Shown: in pieces, positions 1 to 8,529 of the stretch | Position numbering within the stretch: the stretch's first letter is position 1 | How the letters are laid out: each line of letters starts with the position of its first letter | Assembly: GCA_021531385.1 (NCBI GenBank) | Contig: JAFBIR010000001.1 | Location: 372,001 to 436,000, forward strand | Length of the DNA: 64,000 nt | Reading direction: 5' to 3' | Source: Parabacteroides distasonis | Lineage (GTDB): Bacteria; Bacteroidota; Bacteroidia; Bacteroidales; Tannerellaceae | The notes under the pieces: model-generated | What the model saw: only the letters and a program-made list of their open reading frames with translations | Databases searched by the model: none | What the model was told of the DNA's origin: nothing | Position numbers and translations under genes: made by a program

Positions 1-1095
1 AAACAGCGGATGCGCAGCTCTATAGGTGTCCCACAACGAGAAAGTGGAGTAGTTCGTATGGCCCTCACCCGCATGAGTCTGCCCATCCGGTCCAAAATAA
101 GCACCATCCACGTCGCTATAGATCGTAGGTGCGATCATGGAGTGATACAATGCCGTGTAGAAATTCACCCGGTCGTCAGACGTACCACCCTTCACCTCGA
201 TCTTGGCTAACTCCTGGTTCCATACTTTTGCAGCACGCTGGCGATACCCGTCGAAATTCATGTCGGGTGCTTCCGCCACAAGATTCTTATGTGCTCCTTC
301 GGCACTCACGCCTGAAAGGGCAGTCACTACCACAATCTGCTCATCCTTAGCTGTCTTGAAATCGAAGCGCGCCACCGTAGCGGTACCAATACGACCTCTA
401 CTTTTCGTAGCAATTGCCGTCGTGTCTAACTGCATTGCCTCAAAAGGTTTAGAGAAGCGAGTTTCAAAGAAGACATGCTGTTTCGGACTCCATCCCTGCG
501 AGAAACGATAGCCCCGGATGGTCACAGAGTCCACCACCTCAATCTGAGAATCCAAGGTGTAGTCCCAGTTCATCGCCTTCTTCAAATTCAAGAAGATAGA
601 GGCATCTGACTCAGGAAAGGTATAGCGCTGCACGCCACAACGCTCAGTAGCCGTCAACTCCGCCACAATGTTATAATCTTTCAAGCGCACTCGATAGTAA
701 CCAGCCGAAGCGCTCTCCTCATCATGCGAGAAACCGGAATAGATACCTAAAGGTCCCTCAGCCTCTTCGTAAGGGCGAGTGACAGGCATAAAAAGAATAT
801 CATAGAGATCACCAGCGCCAGTACCCGAAAGATGGGTATGGCTGAAACCAGCAATCGTTGAGTCCGGATAGAAATAGCCCGAGATGCGATCCCAACCGGG
901 AAGGCCATTGTCTGGGCTCAGTTGCACCATGCCGAATGGCACTTGTGCTCCGGGATAGGTATTTCCCGTGAAGTCCGTACCGATCATAGGGTTTACCACG
1001 CCCGCTAAATCAGCAGTTTCCTGTTGCATTGTCTGATTAGGGGCACAAGACAATAAAAGTCCCACGCAACATACCCCCGAAAGAATGTGTTTCAT
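1..1095 (-). CDS. GH92 family alpha-mannosidase, 5' part only
   Basis: Only the N-terminal 365 codons are in the window; the gene runs off the left edge. The start MKHILSG is followed by a hydrophobic stretch and the lipobox LLSC, so the product should be an exported lipoprotein. The mature part begins with VNPMIGTDFTGNTYPGA and continues with PFGMVQLSPD and HTHLSGTG, which is the conserved opening of GH92 alpha-mannosidases. Members are calcium-dependent exo-mannosidases that trim N-glycan or yeast mannan linkages; which linkage cannot be told from this part. It lies on the same strand as tatC, about 100 bp downstream of it, with an inverted repeat between, so it is probably a separate transcript. 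Confidence 0.85.
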   Translation of the reverse strand, partial: MKHILSGVCCVGLLLSCAPNQTMQQETADLAGVVNPMIGTDFTGNTYPGAQVPFGMVQLSPDNGLPGWDRISGYFYPDSTIAGFSHTHLSGTGAGDLYDILFMPVTRPYEEAEGPLGIYSGFSHDEESASAGYYRVRLKDYNIVAELTATERCGVQRYTFPESDASIFLNLKKAMNWDYTLDSQIEVVDSVTIRGYRFSQGWSPKQHVFFETRFSKPFEAMQLDTTAIATKSRGRIGTATVARFDFKTAKDEQIVVVTALSGVSAEGAHKNLVAEAPDMNFDGYRQRAAKVWNQELAKIEVKGGTSDDRVNFYTALYHSMIAPTIYSDVDGAYFGPDGQTHAGEGHTNYSTFSLWDTYRAAHPLF

Positions 1096-1141
1096 GTCGT
1101 CAACAATCAATTATTAGTTTGGAATCTTTTAAAATAATATA

Positions 1142-1195
1142 GAGTTTTGAGTCTTAAGCCGCAAGTACTTAAAAACTCAAAACTCAAATGCTATC
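1142..1195 (-). terminator. Inverted repeat, likely terminator of the tat transcript
   Basis: An 11-bp perfect inverted repeat, GAGTTTTGAGT at 1142-1152 and its complement at 1185-1195, lies just downstream of tatC. The loop has a smaller palindrome around CTTAAG. Read leftward, the stem is followed by an AT-rich stretch. This fits a terminator between tatC and the GH92 gene, but the U-tract is interrupted. Confidence 0.45.
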
Positions 1196-1201
1196 ATAAG
1201 G

Positions 1202-2014
1202 TTAATCTTCAGCCTCTTCTTCCTCTTCCACCGGCGCTTTCTTCACGAAGAAGGCACTCAACTCATAGAGGCCATACAGCGGGAAGAACACAACGCTCAG
1301 CGTGAATGGATCGCCACTCGGCGTAATAAACGCAGAGGCAACCAGCAAGCCTACCACCGCATGTCTTCTGTATTTATGGAAGAAAGAACGGTTCAGCAAC
1401 CCTAACTGTGAGAGTAGCCACGAGAGCAACGGCATCTCGAAGACAATTCCCATCACGAAGATCAACATCAGGAAATTATCCATGTAGGAATCCAGTGAAA
1501 CCTGCTCCGTAATCATGGCACTCAACTCATAAGTCGCCAAGAAACGCAGCGTCATCGGGAAAACCAGGAAATAACCCACTGCACATCCCACGAAGAACAT
1601 CAGCGTACCAAACAGGAACACCCAACGGACATTCTTCTTCTCGTTCTCATACAATGCCGGGCTGATGAACTTCCAGACCTCCCACATCAAATAGGGGAAC
1701 GTCAGCAACAGCGCCAGCCAGAATGAGCTGGTCATGTGTGTGAAAAACTGGGACGCCAACTTAATGTTGACAATATCCACATGGTAATCATCATTACAGA
1801 AATCGGGCAGGAAAGGCAAATGCTCGCTGATCTTGCACAACTCCCTGTAAAGGATGAAATCGGAAGAGCAAGGCGCCATGATCACATGGTCGAACAGCCA
1901 AGGCATCACCGAGAAGCCCGCAATCGCAAAAACGAAAAGGGCTAAAATAGATCGGAATAACGTCCAACGCAGCTCTTCCAGGTGGTCCCAGAAAGACATC
2001 TCATCTTGTTGCAT
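1202..2014 (-). CDS. tatC: Twin-arginine translocase subunit TatC
   Basis: TatC is the multispanning inner-membrane core that binds twin-arginine signal peptides of folded proteins. The 270-residue product starts MSFWDHLEELRWTLFRS, the conserved cytosolic N-terminus of TatC, and has six hydrophobic segments. Conserved features include FPYLMWEVWKFISPAL and FLVFPMTLRFL, and the tail is acidic. The gene begins 8 bp downstream of tatA, so the two are one operon. At least one clear client is in the window: the GH125 enzyme at 22495-23970. Confidence 0.95.
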   Translation of the reverse strand: MQQDEMSFWDHLEELRWTLFRSILALFVFAIAGFSVMPWLFDHVIMAPCSSDFILYRELCKISEHLPFLPDFCNDDYHVDIVNIKLASQFFTHMTSSFWLALLLTFPYLMWEVWKFISPALYENEKKNVRWVFLFGTLMFFVGCAVGYFLVFPMTLRFLATYELSAMITEQVSLDSYMDNFLMLIFVMGIVFEMPLLSWLLSQLGLLNRSFFHKYRRHAVVGLLVASAFITPSGDPFTLSVVFFPLYGLYELSAFFVKKAPVEEEEEAED

Positions 2015-2022
2015 CTTCCGCC

Positions 2023-2223
2023 TTACTTCTTATCAGTGTCCGTATCGTCGAGCTTAATGTCGTCCTCTAATCCTTTCACGCCATCCTTGAAGTTCTTCAC
2101 GCCCTTACCGATACCCTTCATCAACTCAGGGATCTTCTTGCCGCCGAAGAGCAACAAAACGATGATCGCGATAATAATAATCTCACCTGTTCCTAAATTT
2201 CCAATAAACAGTAATTCATTCAT
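2023..2223 (-). CDS. tatA: Twin-arginine translocase subunit TatA/E
   Basis: This 66-residue protein has one N-terminal membrane helix (about residues 12-28) followed by [21 protein letters not shown], the amphipathic helix typical of TatA/TatE, and an acidic-lysine tail. TatA oligomers form the passage for folded proteins recruited by TatC. It is the first gene of a tatA-tatC operon. A -7 box at 2280-2287 on the same strand lies about 60 bp upstream. No tatB was seen, as is common in Bacteroidota. Confidence 0.93.
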   Translation of the reverse strand: MNELLFIGNLGTGEIIIIAIIVLLLFGGKKIPELMKGIGKGVKNFKDGVKGLEDDIKLDDTDTDKK

Positions 2224-2279
2224 GACAATTGTACTTTTATACTTTATTAAAATTGTTAATATATCTCTTTGAACGGGGA

Positions 2280-2335
2280 CAAAGATACAATTTGTTATTA
2301 GAAGTCGCCCAGTAAACGCAATTTTATTACCTTTG
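2280..2335. promoter_or_regulatory. Divergent -7 boxes for tatA and fabD
   Basis: On the minus strand TATCTTTG (complement of 2280-2287) fits the Bacteroidota -7 consensus TAnnTTTG and points toward tatA. On the plus strand TACCTTTG at 2328-2335 points toward fabD, 41 bp before its ATG. Neither has a convincing -33 TTG at the usual spacing. The calls rest on the -7 match and position. Confidence 0.6.
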
Positions 2336-2375
2336 CGCGGTATTAAAAAACTGAAATTAGAAAATTATTAGAAAG

Positions 2376-3257
2376 ATGAAAGCTTATGTGTTTCCTGGTC
2401 AAGGAGCGCAATTCGTGGGTATGGGTAAAGCCCTCTACGATGAGAATCCCCTTGCCAAAGAGCTATTTGAGAAAGCGAATGAGATCTTAGGATTCCGCAT
2501 TACAGACTTGATGTTTGCCGGTACGGATGAGGATCTTAAACAGACGAAAGTCACACAGCCCGCCGTATTCCTCCATTCTGTGATCTTGGCGAAAACATTG
2601 GGCGATGCTTTTCAGCCCGATATGACTGCCGGTCACTCCCTCGGTGAGTTTTCAGCCCTCGTAGCCGCAGGTGCCCTCTCTTTCGAGGATGGTCTGGTAT
2701 TGGTTTCCAAGCGTGCCCAAGCGATGCAGAAGGCATGCGAGGCAACTCCCTCCACAATGGCCGCAGTATTAGCCTTGCCTGATGAGAAGGTGGAAGAAAT
2801 TTGTGCCAGCATTGAAAATGAGGTAGTTGTTTGCGCAAACTACAACTGCCCAGGTCAGCTCGTGATCTCTGGTTCAATCCCTGGCATCGATGCTGCTTGC
2901 GAGAAACTGTTAGCAGCCGGTGCGAAACGTGCATTGAAGCTGAAAGTAGGTGGCGCTTTCCACTCTCCGCTGATGGAGCCGGCCCGTGCCGAATTGGCTG
3001 CCGCTATTGAGAGCACTACTTTTAAAGCTCCTAAGTGCCCTGTTTATCAAAATGTCAGCACGAAGGGAGAGACGGATCCTGAAGTAATCAAGGCAAACTT
3101 GATCGCACAGCTAACGGCCCCTGTCCGCTGGACACAGAGCGTACGGCACATGATTGCCGATGGCGCCACTCACTTCGTTGAGTTAGGTCCCGGTAAGGTA
3201 CTTCAAGGCCTCGTTGCCAAGATTGATAAGAGCGTGACAACAGAAGGCATGCAATAA
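2376..3257 (+). CDS. fabD: Malonyl-CoA:ACP transacylase FabD
   Basis: FabD transfers malonyl groups from CoA to acyl carrier protein, the committing supply step for type II fatty acid synthesis in the cytosol. The 293-residue protein has the N-terminal motif FPGQGAQ, the nucleophile motif GHSLGE with Ser88, and GAFHSPLM with the catalytic His196. The length is typical. It is a single-gene transcript: a -7 box lies upstream and a perfect palindromic terminator begins inside its stop codon. Confidence 0.96.
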   Translation: MKAYVFPGQGAQFVGMGKALYDENPLAKELFEKANEILGFRITDLMFAGTDEDLKQTKVTQPAVFLHSVILAKTLGDAFQPDMTAGHSLGEFSALVAAGALSFEDGLVLVSKRAQAMQKACEATPSTMAAVLALPDEKVEEICASIENEVVVCANYNCPGQLVISGSIPGIDAACEKLLAAGAKRALKLKVGGAFHSPLMEPARAELAAAIESTTFKAPKCPVYQNVSTKGETDPEVIKANLIAQLTAPVRWTQSVRHMIADGATHFVELGPGKVLQGLVAKIDKSVTTEGMQ

Positions 3258-3282
3258 AAAGGTGGCTTAAGCCACCTTTTTT
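3256..3282. terminator. Bidirectional intrinsic terminator after fabD
   Basis: A 26-bp perfect palindrome with GGTGGC/GCCACC as the GC core is flanked by an A-tract and a T-tract on its two sides. It lies between the convergent fabD and M15 peptidase genes and can end transcription in both directions. Confidence 0.9.
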
Positions 3283-3291
3283 ATTACCTAT

Positions 3292-4071
3292 TTACCTACT
3301 CTTCTCAAAGTGCTGGTAATCCTTTACCCGTATCCAACTTCCTCCCCACTGAAAACCATGTTGTCTGAAAAGACGACAGCATAAATCACCCCGTTCAATC
3401 TTATAAGGAAATGTAGCTGATCGATCGGCATAAGGCTCTCCCGCACGGGGACTTACGGTGAACGTTCCATTGCTTCGCTGCCGCACGTAAGGGTTATAAA
3501 GTGGATTCACATCTACTGCCATGCCTAAACTATGGCTTGACAGCTTCTGACTTCCTGCCACCCGGCGAAAATTAAAACTCGATGTATTATTGGCCGCCAT
3601 TGACCGTTCATCGTTTCCCTCATACAGATCAATTAGCCGCATTCGCTCAATAGGATAAGCCGCTTCATACAGCGCCTTGAATATGTATAGTAGATCTTCA
3701 CTGATAGCTACGTGACACACCAACTCACCCATCCATATCACACCTGTCACATCCCGATGAAGCACCCGCAGATAGCGTAGGGAGTCCCTGCTGACTGGGC
3801 ATCCCTCCCGATAAGAATGTCCTTGCATACATTTGAAAATCGAATCACAAATGGCCTCCACTACGAAACAACGATCAATGCCATACGCTGCTACAGCTGC
3901 CTCACTGACCGTCTCGCCCGCCTGCCATGTCGAAAGCGCAGTCAGCTCCTTTTGCAATAATCTATCACCGGACTGATCCGATTGCTTTATTTTTATTTGC
4001 CCTTGCGAACATCCAACAGATACGCCAAACAACCATCCAAATACTATGAAAATCAAACAATTAATATTCAT
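3292..4071 (-). CDS. M15-family D,D- or L,D-peptidase, putative lipoprotein
   Basis: M15 peptidases are zinc enzymes that cut cell-wall peptides. The C-terminal third of this 259-residue protein has the M15 ligands: His180 and Asp187 in SSHSLGMAVDVNP and His254 in DYQHFE, with GFQWGG between them, as in the VanY and endolysin-like (M15C) branches. The N-terminus is hydrophobic and ends SVGC (Cys21), so it may be lipid-anchored. The first 110 residues are not recognised. The exact bond cut cannot be told. It lies downstream of the ATPase operon on the same strand but behind a terminator, so it probably has its own promoter. Confidence 0.8.
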   Translation of the reverse strand: MNINCLIFIVFGWLFGVSVGCSQGQIKIKQSDQSGDRLLQKELTALSTWQAGETVSEAAVAAYGIDRCFVVEAICDSIFKCMQGHSYREGCPVSRDSLRYLRVLHRDVTGVIWMGELVCHVAISEDLLYIFKALYEAAYPIERMRLIDLYEGNDERSMAANNTSSFNFRRVAGSQKLSSHSLGMAVDVNPLYNPYVRQRSNGTFTVSPRAGEPYADRSATFPYKIERGDLCCRLFRQHGFQWGGSWIRVKDYQHFEKSR

Positions 4072-4150
4072 TTCTTTATATAGTTACACCTTACATGAAG
4101 CCTGCTATCACCACGCCTGATAGTCGGATCGCATAGACTGACACTCATAG

Positions 4151-4195
4151 AAAAGGGGTGTGCAGCCAGGATAAATCCCAACGACACACCCTTTC
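4151..4195 (-). terminator. Terminator of the V/A-ATPase operon
   Basis: AAAGGGTGTG and CACACCCCTTTT (read on the minus strand) form a stem around a loop of roughly 20 bases, followed by a T-run. It lies 40 bp downstream of the K subunit stop codon. Confidence 0.8.
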
Positions 4196-4233
4196 TACCA
4201 AAAAATATAGGATGATGATTATGAGCGCTTCGC

Positions 4234-4677
<444 letters not shown>

Positions 4678-4716
4678 TTATTAATATTCTGATTTACTTA
4701 TTTTGATTGATCTTAA

Positions 4717-6564
4717 TTACTCATTCTCTGTACTGGCAGTGGAGAAGGGCTTGTAGGCCACACCTCTACCGTCATAACCTGAGTTCTTGAAATATTCCAC
4801 AAATGTCAAACGGATAGAGTGGACATAACCGCTCAAGCAAGAGAGGGCAATGTTCAAACCATGACCGAAGACGAAGATAAGGGCGAAACAGATCCAACCC
4901 GGAATCCCAAAGAGTACTCCGTCAAGACTGTCACGCAACTGCATACCCAACGTGTTGAAAACACCTCCCAACATACCGCCAGCCAAACCCAGCGCATAGA
5001 GACGAAGGTAAGAAAGCAAGTCGCCCATCAAACCTGTCGCCATATTATAGGTAGCCCAAAGTCCGGCGCCCACGTTGATGAAGACATTCCGTTTCAAATT
5101 GTTGAGTAAGTAAATACCGATCGCCGATATACCACTGATCACAATGAAAGCGGTCTTTGCGAGATCCATCGAAAGGACATCGAGGTAGTTGAGCGTGGCA
5201 ACAGCCACCGTACCACCCACAAAGAGCCACCAGCCCCACTCGGAGAGGGCATTCTTGAAGCCAAACCGTACAGTCGCACAAATAGCCTTCACCGTCATCG
5301 CAAAAATCAAGTGGAACATACCCACGATCAAGGCGAAAATCATCGTCTTATCGTAAGCCGTATCACCGAACTTGCCGACAATCATGCTTTGCTTGATCCA
5401 CTCCGGTAGGTCAAGACTAACCAGCTCCACCCCCATGAAGGTACCCACCAAAGCACCCACAATAGTCGTTGCCACACCAAGGGTGATCAAAAGATTCATC
5501 ATGCCAGCCATTGAATGACTCACTTTCCGCTTAAGATAAAGTCCTAACAACACCAACAAGAGACCATAACCCGCATCGCCAACACAGAGACCGAAGAAGA
5601 GCGCATAGAAGGGCGCCAACATTGGGGTCGGATCAAACTCTGCGTAATCAGGCATTCCATACATCTTAGTGAGCACCTCAAAGAGACGTGTCACCGCATT
5701 ATTCTTCAGCTTGATCGGCGCATTCTCCTCTTTCTCTGCAGGGCGCATCTCGTAGTAAACACCGCTGGCCTCCAGCATCTGACGAACTGCCGCACTGTTT
5801 TCTTCAGGCACCCAGCCTTCCAACAGCACTAAAGCACCATCCGCCATACGTTCACCTCCCAGCTTCACTTTCAAAAGGTCAATCTCACCCTGCAAAACAC
5901 GCATAGCGGCCTCTACGATGGGCACATGTGTAATGCTATAGGCCGATAAACCACACTTTGAAGAGGCTATCTCTTCATTCAAAGCATCCCGCCGACTCCT
6001 CAGCTCAGAAAGGCGATGGTGAGGCAAGCGAACTGTCTCCGCCTCCAACTCCACCGGTTCCTGATTGACCGTCACGAAATAGGCCTGTCCACCCTTCACA
6101 CTAATTACCGTCGCATGACAACTATCCCGCCACGCCTCATCAAACGATTTCTCAGGGCAGCAGAAGAATTGCATCACCCAACCATTAGCCTTCAGGCTTT
6201 CAATCATTTGCCAATCGAACTCTCCCCAAGGCTCCATCAAAGCAATCTCACGATCCAATGCCGGGAGCTGAGCCAATAGCTGCTGCTGCTTGCTTTGCAT
6301 AGCCTCGAAATTCCGAAGGGTAGCCTCTATCGTGGCCTCTTCCTCCAAGTGCCCCGGTACCGCATTGGCCGCAAGTGCAGACATCTCCTTGAGTACCGTT
6401 TTGTAAGAGGCATACTGCTGCAAAAGAGCCTGTAGTTTCTCGTCGCTCTCTCCTTGTTGCTTAAGTTCGACATGTACCACGCCCAGCGTACGCAACTCCG
6501 TCAAGAAGTGCTCATATTCCTTATGATAGATAAGGAAGGTCAGTTTCTCCATTTTAGCGATCAT
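4717..6564 (-). CDS. ntpI: V/A-type ATPase subunit I (stator membrane subunit)
   Basis: Subunit I (equivalent to eukaryotic subunit a) provides the ion half-channels against the K ring and, through its cytosolic N-terminal half, anchors the peripheral stalks. The 615-residue protein has a soluble, partly coiled N-terminal half (to about residue 310) and then a block of about seven to eight membrane helices starting at MLAPFYALFFGLCVGDAGYG, a hallmark of the family. It overlaps the 3' end of ntpD by 4 bp, indicating translational coupling. It is shorter than the roughly 650-660 residues common elsewhere, which is usual for this operon type. Confidence 0.93.
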   Translation of the reverse strand: MIAKMEKLTFLIYHKEYEHFLTELRTLGVVHVELKQQGESDEKLQALLQQYASYKTVLKEMSALAANAVPGHLEEEATIEATLRNFEAMQSKQQQLLAQLPALDREIALMEPWGEFDWQMIESLKANGWVMQFFCCPEKSFDEAWRDSCHATVISVKGGQAYFVTVNQEPVELEAETVRLPHHRLSELRSRRDALNEEIASSKCGLSAYSITHVPIVEAAMRVLQGEIDLLKVKLGGERMADGALVLLEGWVPEENSAAVRQMLEASGVYYEMRPAEKEENAPIKLKNNAVTRLFEVLTKMYGMPDYAEFDPTPMLAPFYALFFGLCVGDAGYGLLLVLLGLYLKRKVSHSMAGMMNLLITLGVATTIVGALVGTFMGVELVSLDLPEWIKQSMIVGKFGDTAYDKTMIFALIVGMFHLIFAMTVKAICATVRFGFKNALSEWGWWLFVGGTVAVATLNYLDVLSMDLAKTAFIVISGISAIGIYLLNNLKRNVFINVGAGLWATYNMATGLMGDLLSYLRLYALGLAGGMLGGVFNTLGMQLRDSLDGVLFGIPGWICFALIFVFGHGLNIALSCLSGYVHSIRLTFVEYFKNSGYDGRGVAYKPFSTASTENE

Positions 6565-7181
6565 ACAGCAACCTCCTCTTCTTCTTTCGCTTTGCGCTTT
6601 TCTTGATTAGACCTCATGATCTTCTGTGAGGATTTAGAGAGGCTCTCCTCGTCCTCCATGAATCGTTTCACTTTACGGATCGCATCCTTATAGCCAGGGA
6701 TCTGTACCTTCTCAAAAAGGTTGACCTTTTGCGTGGTCTTCTTCCTGGCGTGCTCCAGCAACTCCAGCTTCATGCCTGCGAACTCCGCCTCTATGCCTGT
6801 ACGTGCCAGCTTCTTGAGCAGGTCAATACCATCAGCATACCAAGCGGGGGCATTAAAGAGACTGTAATGTCCGATCTCGAATTTAATCTCATCCAACAAC
6901 GGAACGACCACACCCGCGATCTTCTTCGTCGAGAGGGAGACATCCTTCACGACAATCAACTCAGGATTGAACTCGTTCCACAGCGCTACCATATTCTCAT
7001 AGCTCTGTATCTCTTGCTCCAGCTGAAGTTCCAACTTGCTCACCTCGTCCTTGGTACGCTTCACCTCGATACGTAAGGCACTCTCCTTGCTCTTGATCGT
7101 AGGCAGAGAGCGCTCACGCATCTTCAGCTGCTTTTCCAATTGCTGAAGTGACGTTTTATTATATTGAAACTTTATAGCCAT
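6561..7181 (-). CDS. ntpD: V/A-type ATPase subunit D (central stalk)
   Basis: Subunit D is the rotating central shaft. The 206-residue protein is mostly long alpha helix: an N-terminal helix beginning FQYNKTSLQQLEKQLKMRE and a C-terminal helix rich in lysine and glutamate (KVQIPGYKDAIRKVKRFMEDEE), which pair as an antiparallel coiled coil in the family. It lies 19 bp downstream of ntpB. No subunit F gene, the usual partner of D, is in the operon. Confidence 0.9.
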   Translation of the reverse strand: MAIKFQYNKTSLQQLEKQLKMRERSLPTIKSKESALRIEVKRTKDEVSKLELQLEQEIQSYENMVALWNEFNPELIVVKDVSLSTKKIAGVVVPLLDEIKFEIGHYSLFNAPAWYADGIDLLKKLARTGIEAEFAGMKLELLEHARKKTTQKVNLFEKVQIPGYKDAIRKVKRFMEDEESLSKSSQKIMRSNQEKRKAKEEEEVAV

Positions 7182-7200
7182 GTGTGAATGTTACTATACG

Positions 7201-8520
7201 TTAGTTCTTCCAATACTTATCCACGAATACCTGCTTGATATTCACCTCGGCCGGATTGAAATACTTGGCGAATAATCCCCAAGCCACGTCGAGCATCTCA
7301 GTGGTATCGAGGTTGACATCGATCGCCAACAGCTTCGATGAATAATCCTTTGCGAAAGCAAGGGCACGGTTGTCGTAGTCGGTCAAGTCGAAACCATTCT
7401 CCATCTTGGTCTTCGCATTGGCGGCATCGGCATAGAGTCGAACCGCTGCATTCATTACCTGCGGGTGATCCTCGCGGGTCTTCTTACCCGTTACCAACTG
7501 TTTCAAACGAGAGAGGCTTCGGAACGGATCGACAATGACCTTACCTACATCGCTATCACGACGCAAGTAGAGCTGACCCTCCGTAATGTAACCCGTGTTA
7601 TCAGGCACCGCATGGGTAATATCACCACCAGACAAGGTCGTCACAGCGATAATCGTGATAGATCCACCAGCAGGGAACTGCACCGCCTTCTCATAGATCT
7701 TCGCCAAATCAGAATAGAGAGAACCCGGCATAGAGTCTTTGGAAGGAATCTGATCCATACGGTTGGATACAATCGCCAAGGCATCGGCATAGTTGGTCAT
7801 ATCGGTCAACAAGACGAGCACCTTCTCATTCTTCTCCACAGCGAAATACTCCGCTGCCGTCAAGGCCATATCCGGAATCAAGATACGCTCCACAGAAGGA
7901 TCCTCTGTTGTATTGATGAAGCTGACGATACGATCCAAGGCACCGGCGTTGCTAAAGGTATTCTTGAAGAAAAGATAATCATCGTTGGTCATACCCATAC
8001 CACCTAAGATAATCTTATCTGACTGAGCACGAAGGGCTACCATTGCCATTACCTGATTGAAAGGCTGGTCAGGATCTGCGAAGAAGGGAATCTTCTGTCC
8101 TGTCACCAACGTGTTGTTCAAGTCGATACCGGCAATACCTGTCGCGATCAACTCAGAAGGCTGTTTACGACGCACGGGGTTCACAGAGGGACCACCAATC
8201 TCCACCTCACGTCCTTCAGGAATAGGTCCGCCATCAATCGGCTCACCATAGGCATTGAAGAAACGTCCTGCCAGTTGGTCGCCCACTTTCAAAGAGGGAG
8301 CCTTGCCCATGAACACTACCTCGGCGTTGGTGCGGATACCCTCCGTTCCAGAGAAAACCTGCAACGTCACCTCGTCGCCGACAATCTTAACTACCTGAGC
8401 CAGCTTGCCATCGACAGAGGCTAACTCATCATACCCCACGCCTGTCGCCTTTAACGAACAGGTCGCTTTCGTGATCTGGGTAATCTTCGTATATATTTTT
8501 TGAAATGCTTTTGTTGCCAT
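7201..8520 (-). CDS. ntpB: V/A-type ATPase subunit B (non-catalytic)
   Basis: Subunit B alternates with A in the soluble hexamer and contributes the arginine side of the nucleotide sites. The 439-residue protein has family motifs including GRFFNAYGEPIDGGP, PFFADPDQPFN, ILIPDMALTAAEYFA, LLTDMTNYADAL and SLSRLKQLVTGKKTREDHPQVMN. As expected for B it lacks an intact Walker A. It lies 9 bp downstream of ntpA. Confidence 0.96.
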   Translation of the reverse strand: MATKAFQKIYTKITQITKATCSLKATGVGYDELASVDGKLAQVVKIVGDEVTLQVFSGTEGIRTNAEVVFMGKAPSLKVGDQLAGRFFNAYGEPIDGGPIPEGREVEIGGPSVNPVRRKQPSELIATGIAGIDLNNTLVTGQKIPFFADPDQPFNQVMAMVALRAQSDKIILGGMGMTNDDYLFFKNTFSNAGALDRIVSFINTTEDPSVERILIPDMALTAAEYFAVEKNEKVLVLLTDMTNYADALAIVSNRMDQIPSKDSMPGSLYSDLAKIYEKAVQFPAGGSITIIAVTTLSGGDITHAVPDNTGYITEGQLYLRRDSDVGKVIVDPFRSLSRLKQLVTGKKTREDHPQVMNAAVRLYADAANAKTKMENGFDLTDYDNRALAFAKDYSSKLLAIDVNLDTTEMLDVAWGLFAKYFNPAEVNIKQVFVDKYWKN

Positions 8521-8529
8521 ACATCACGT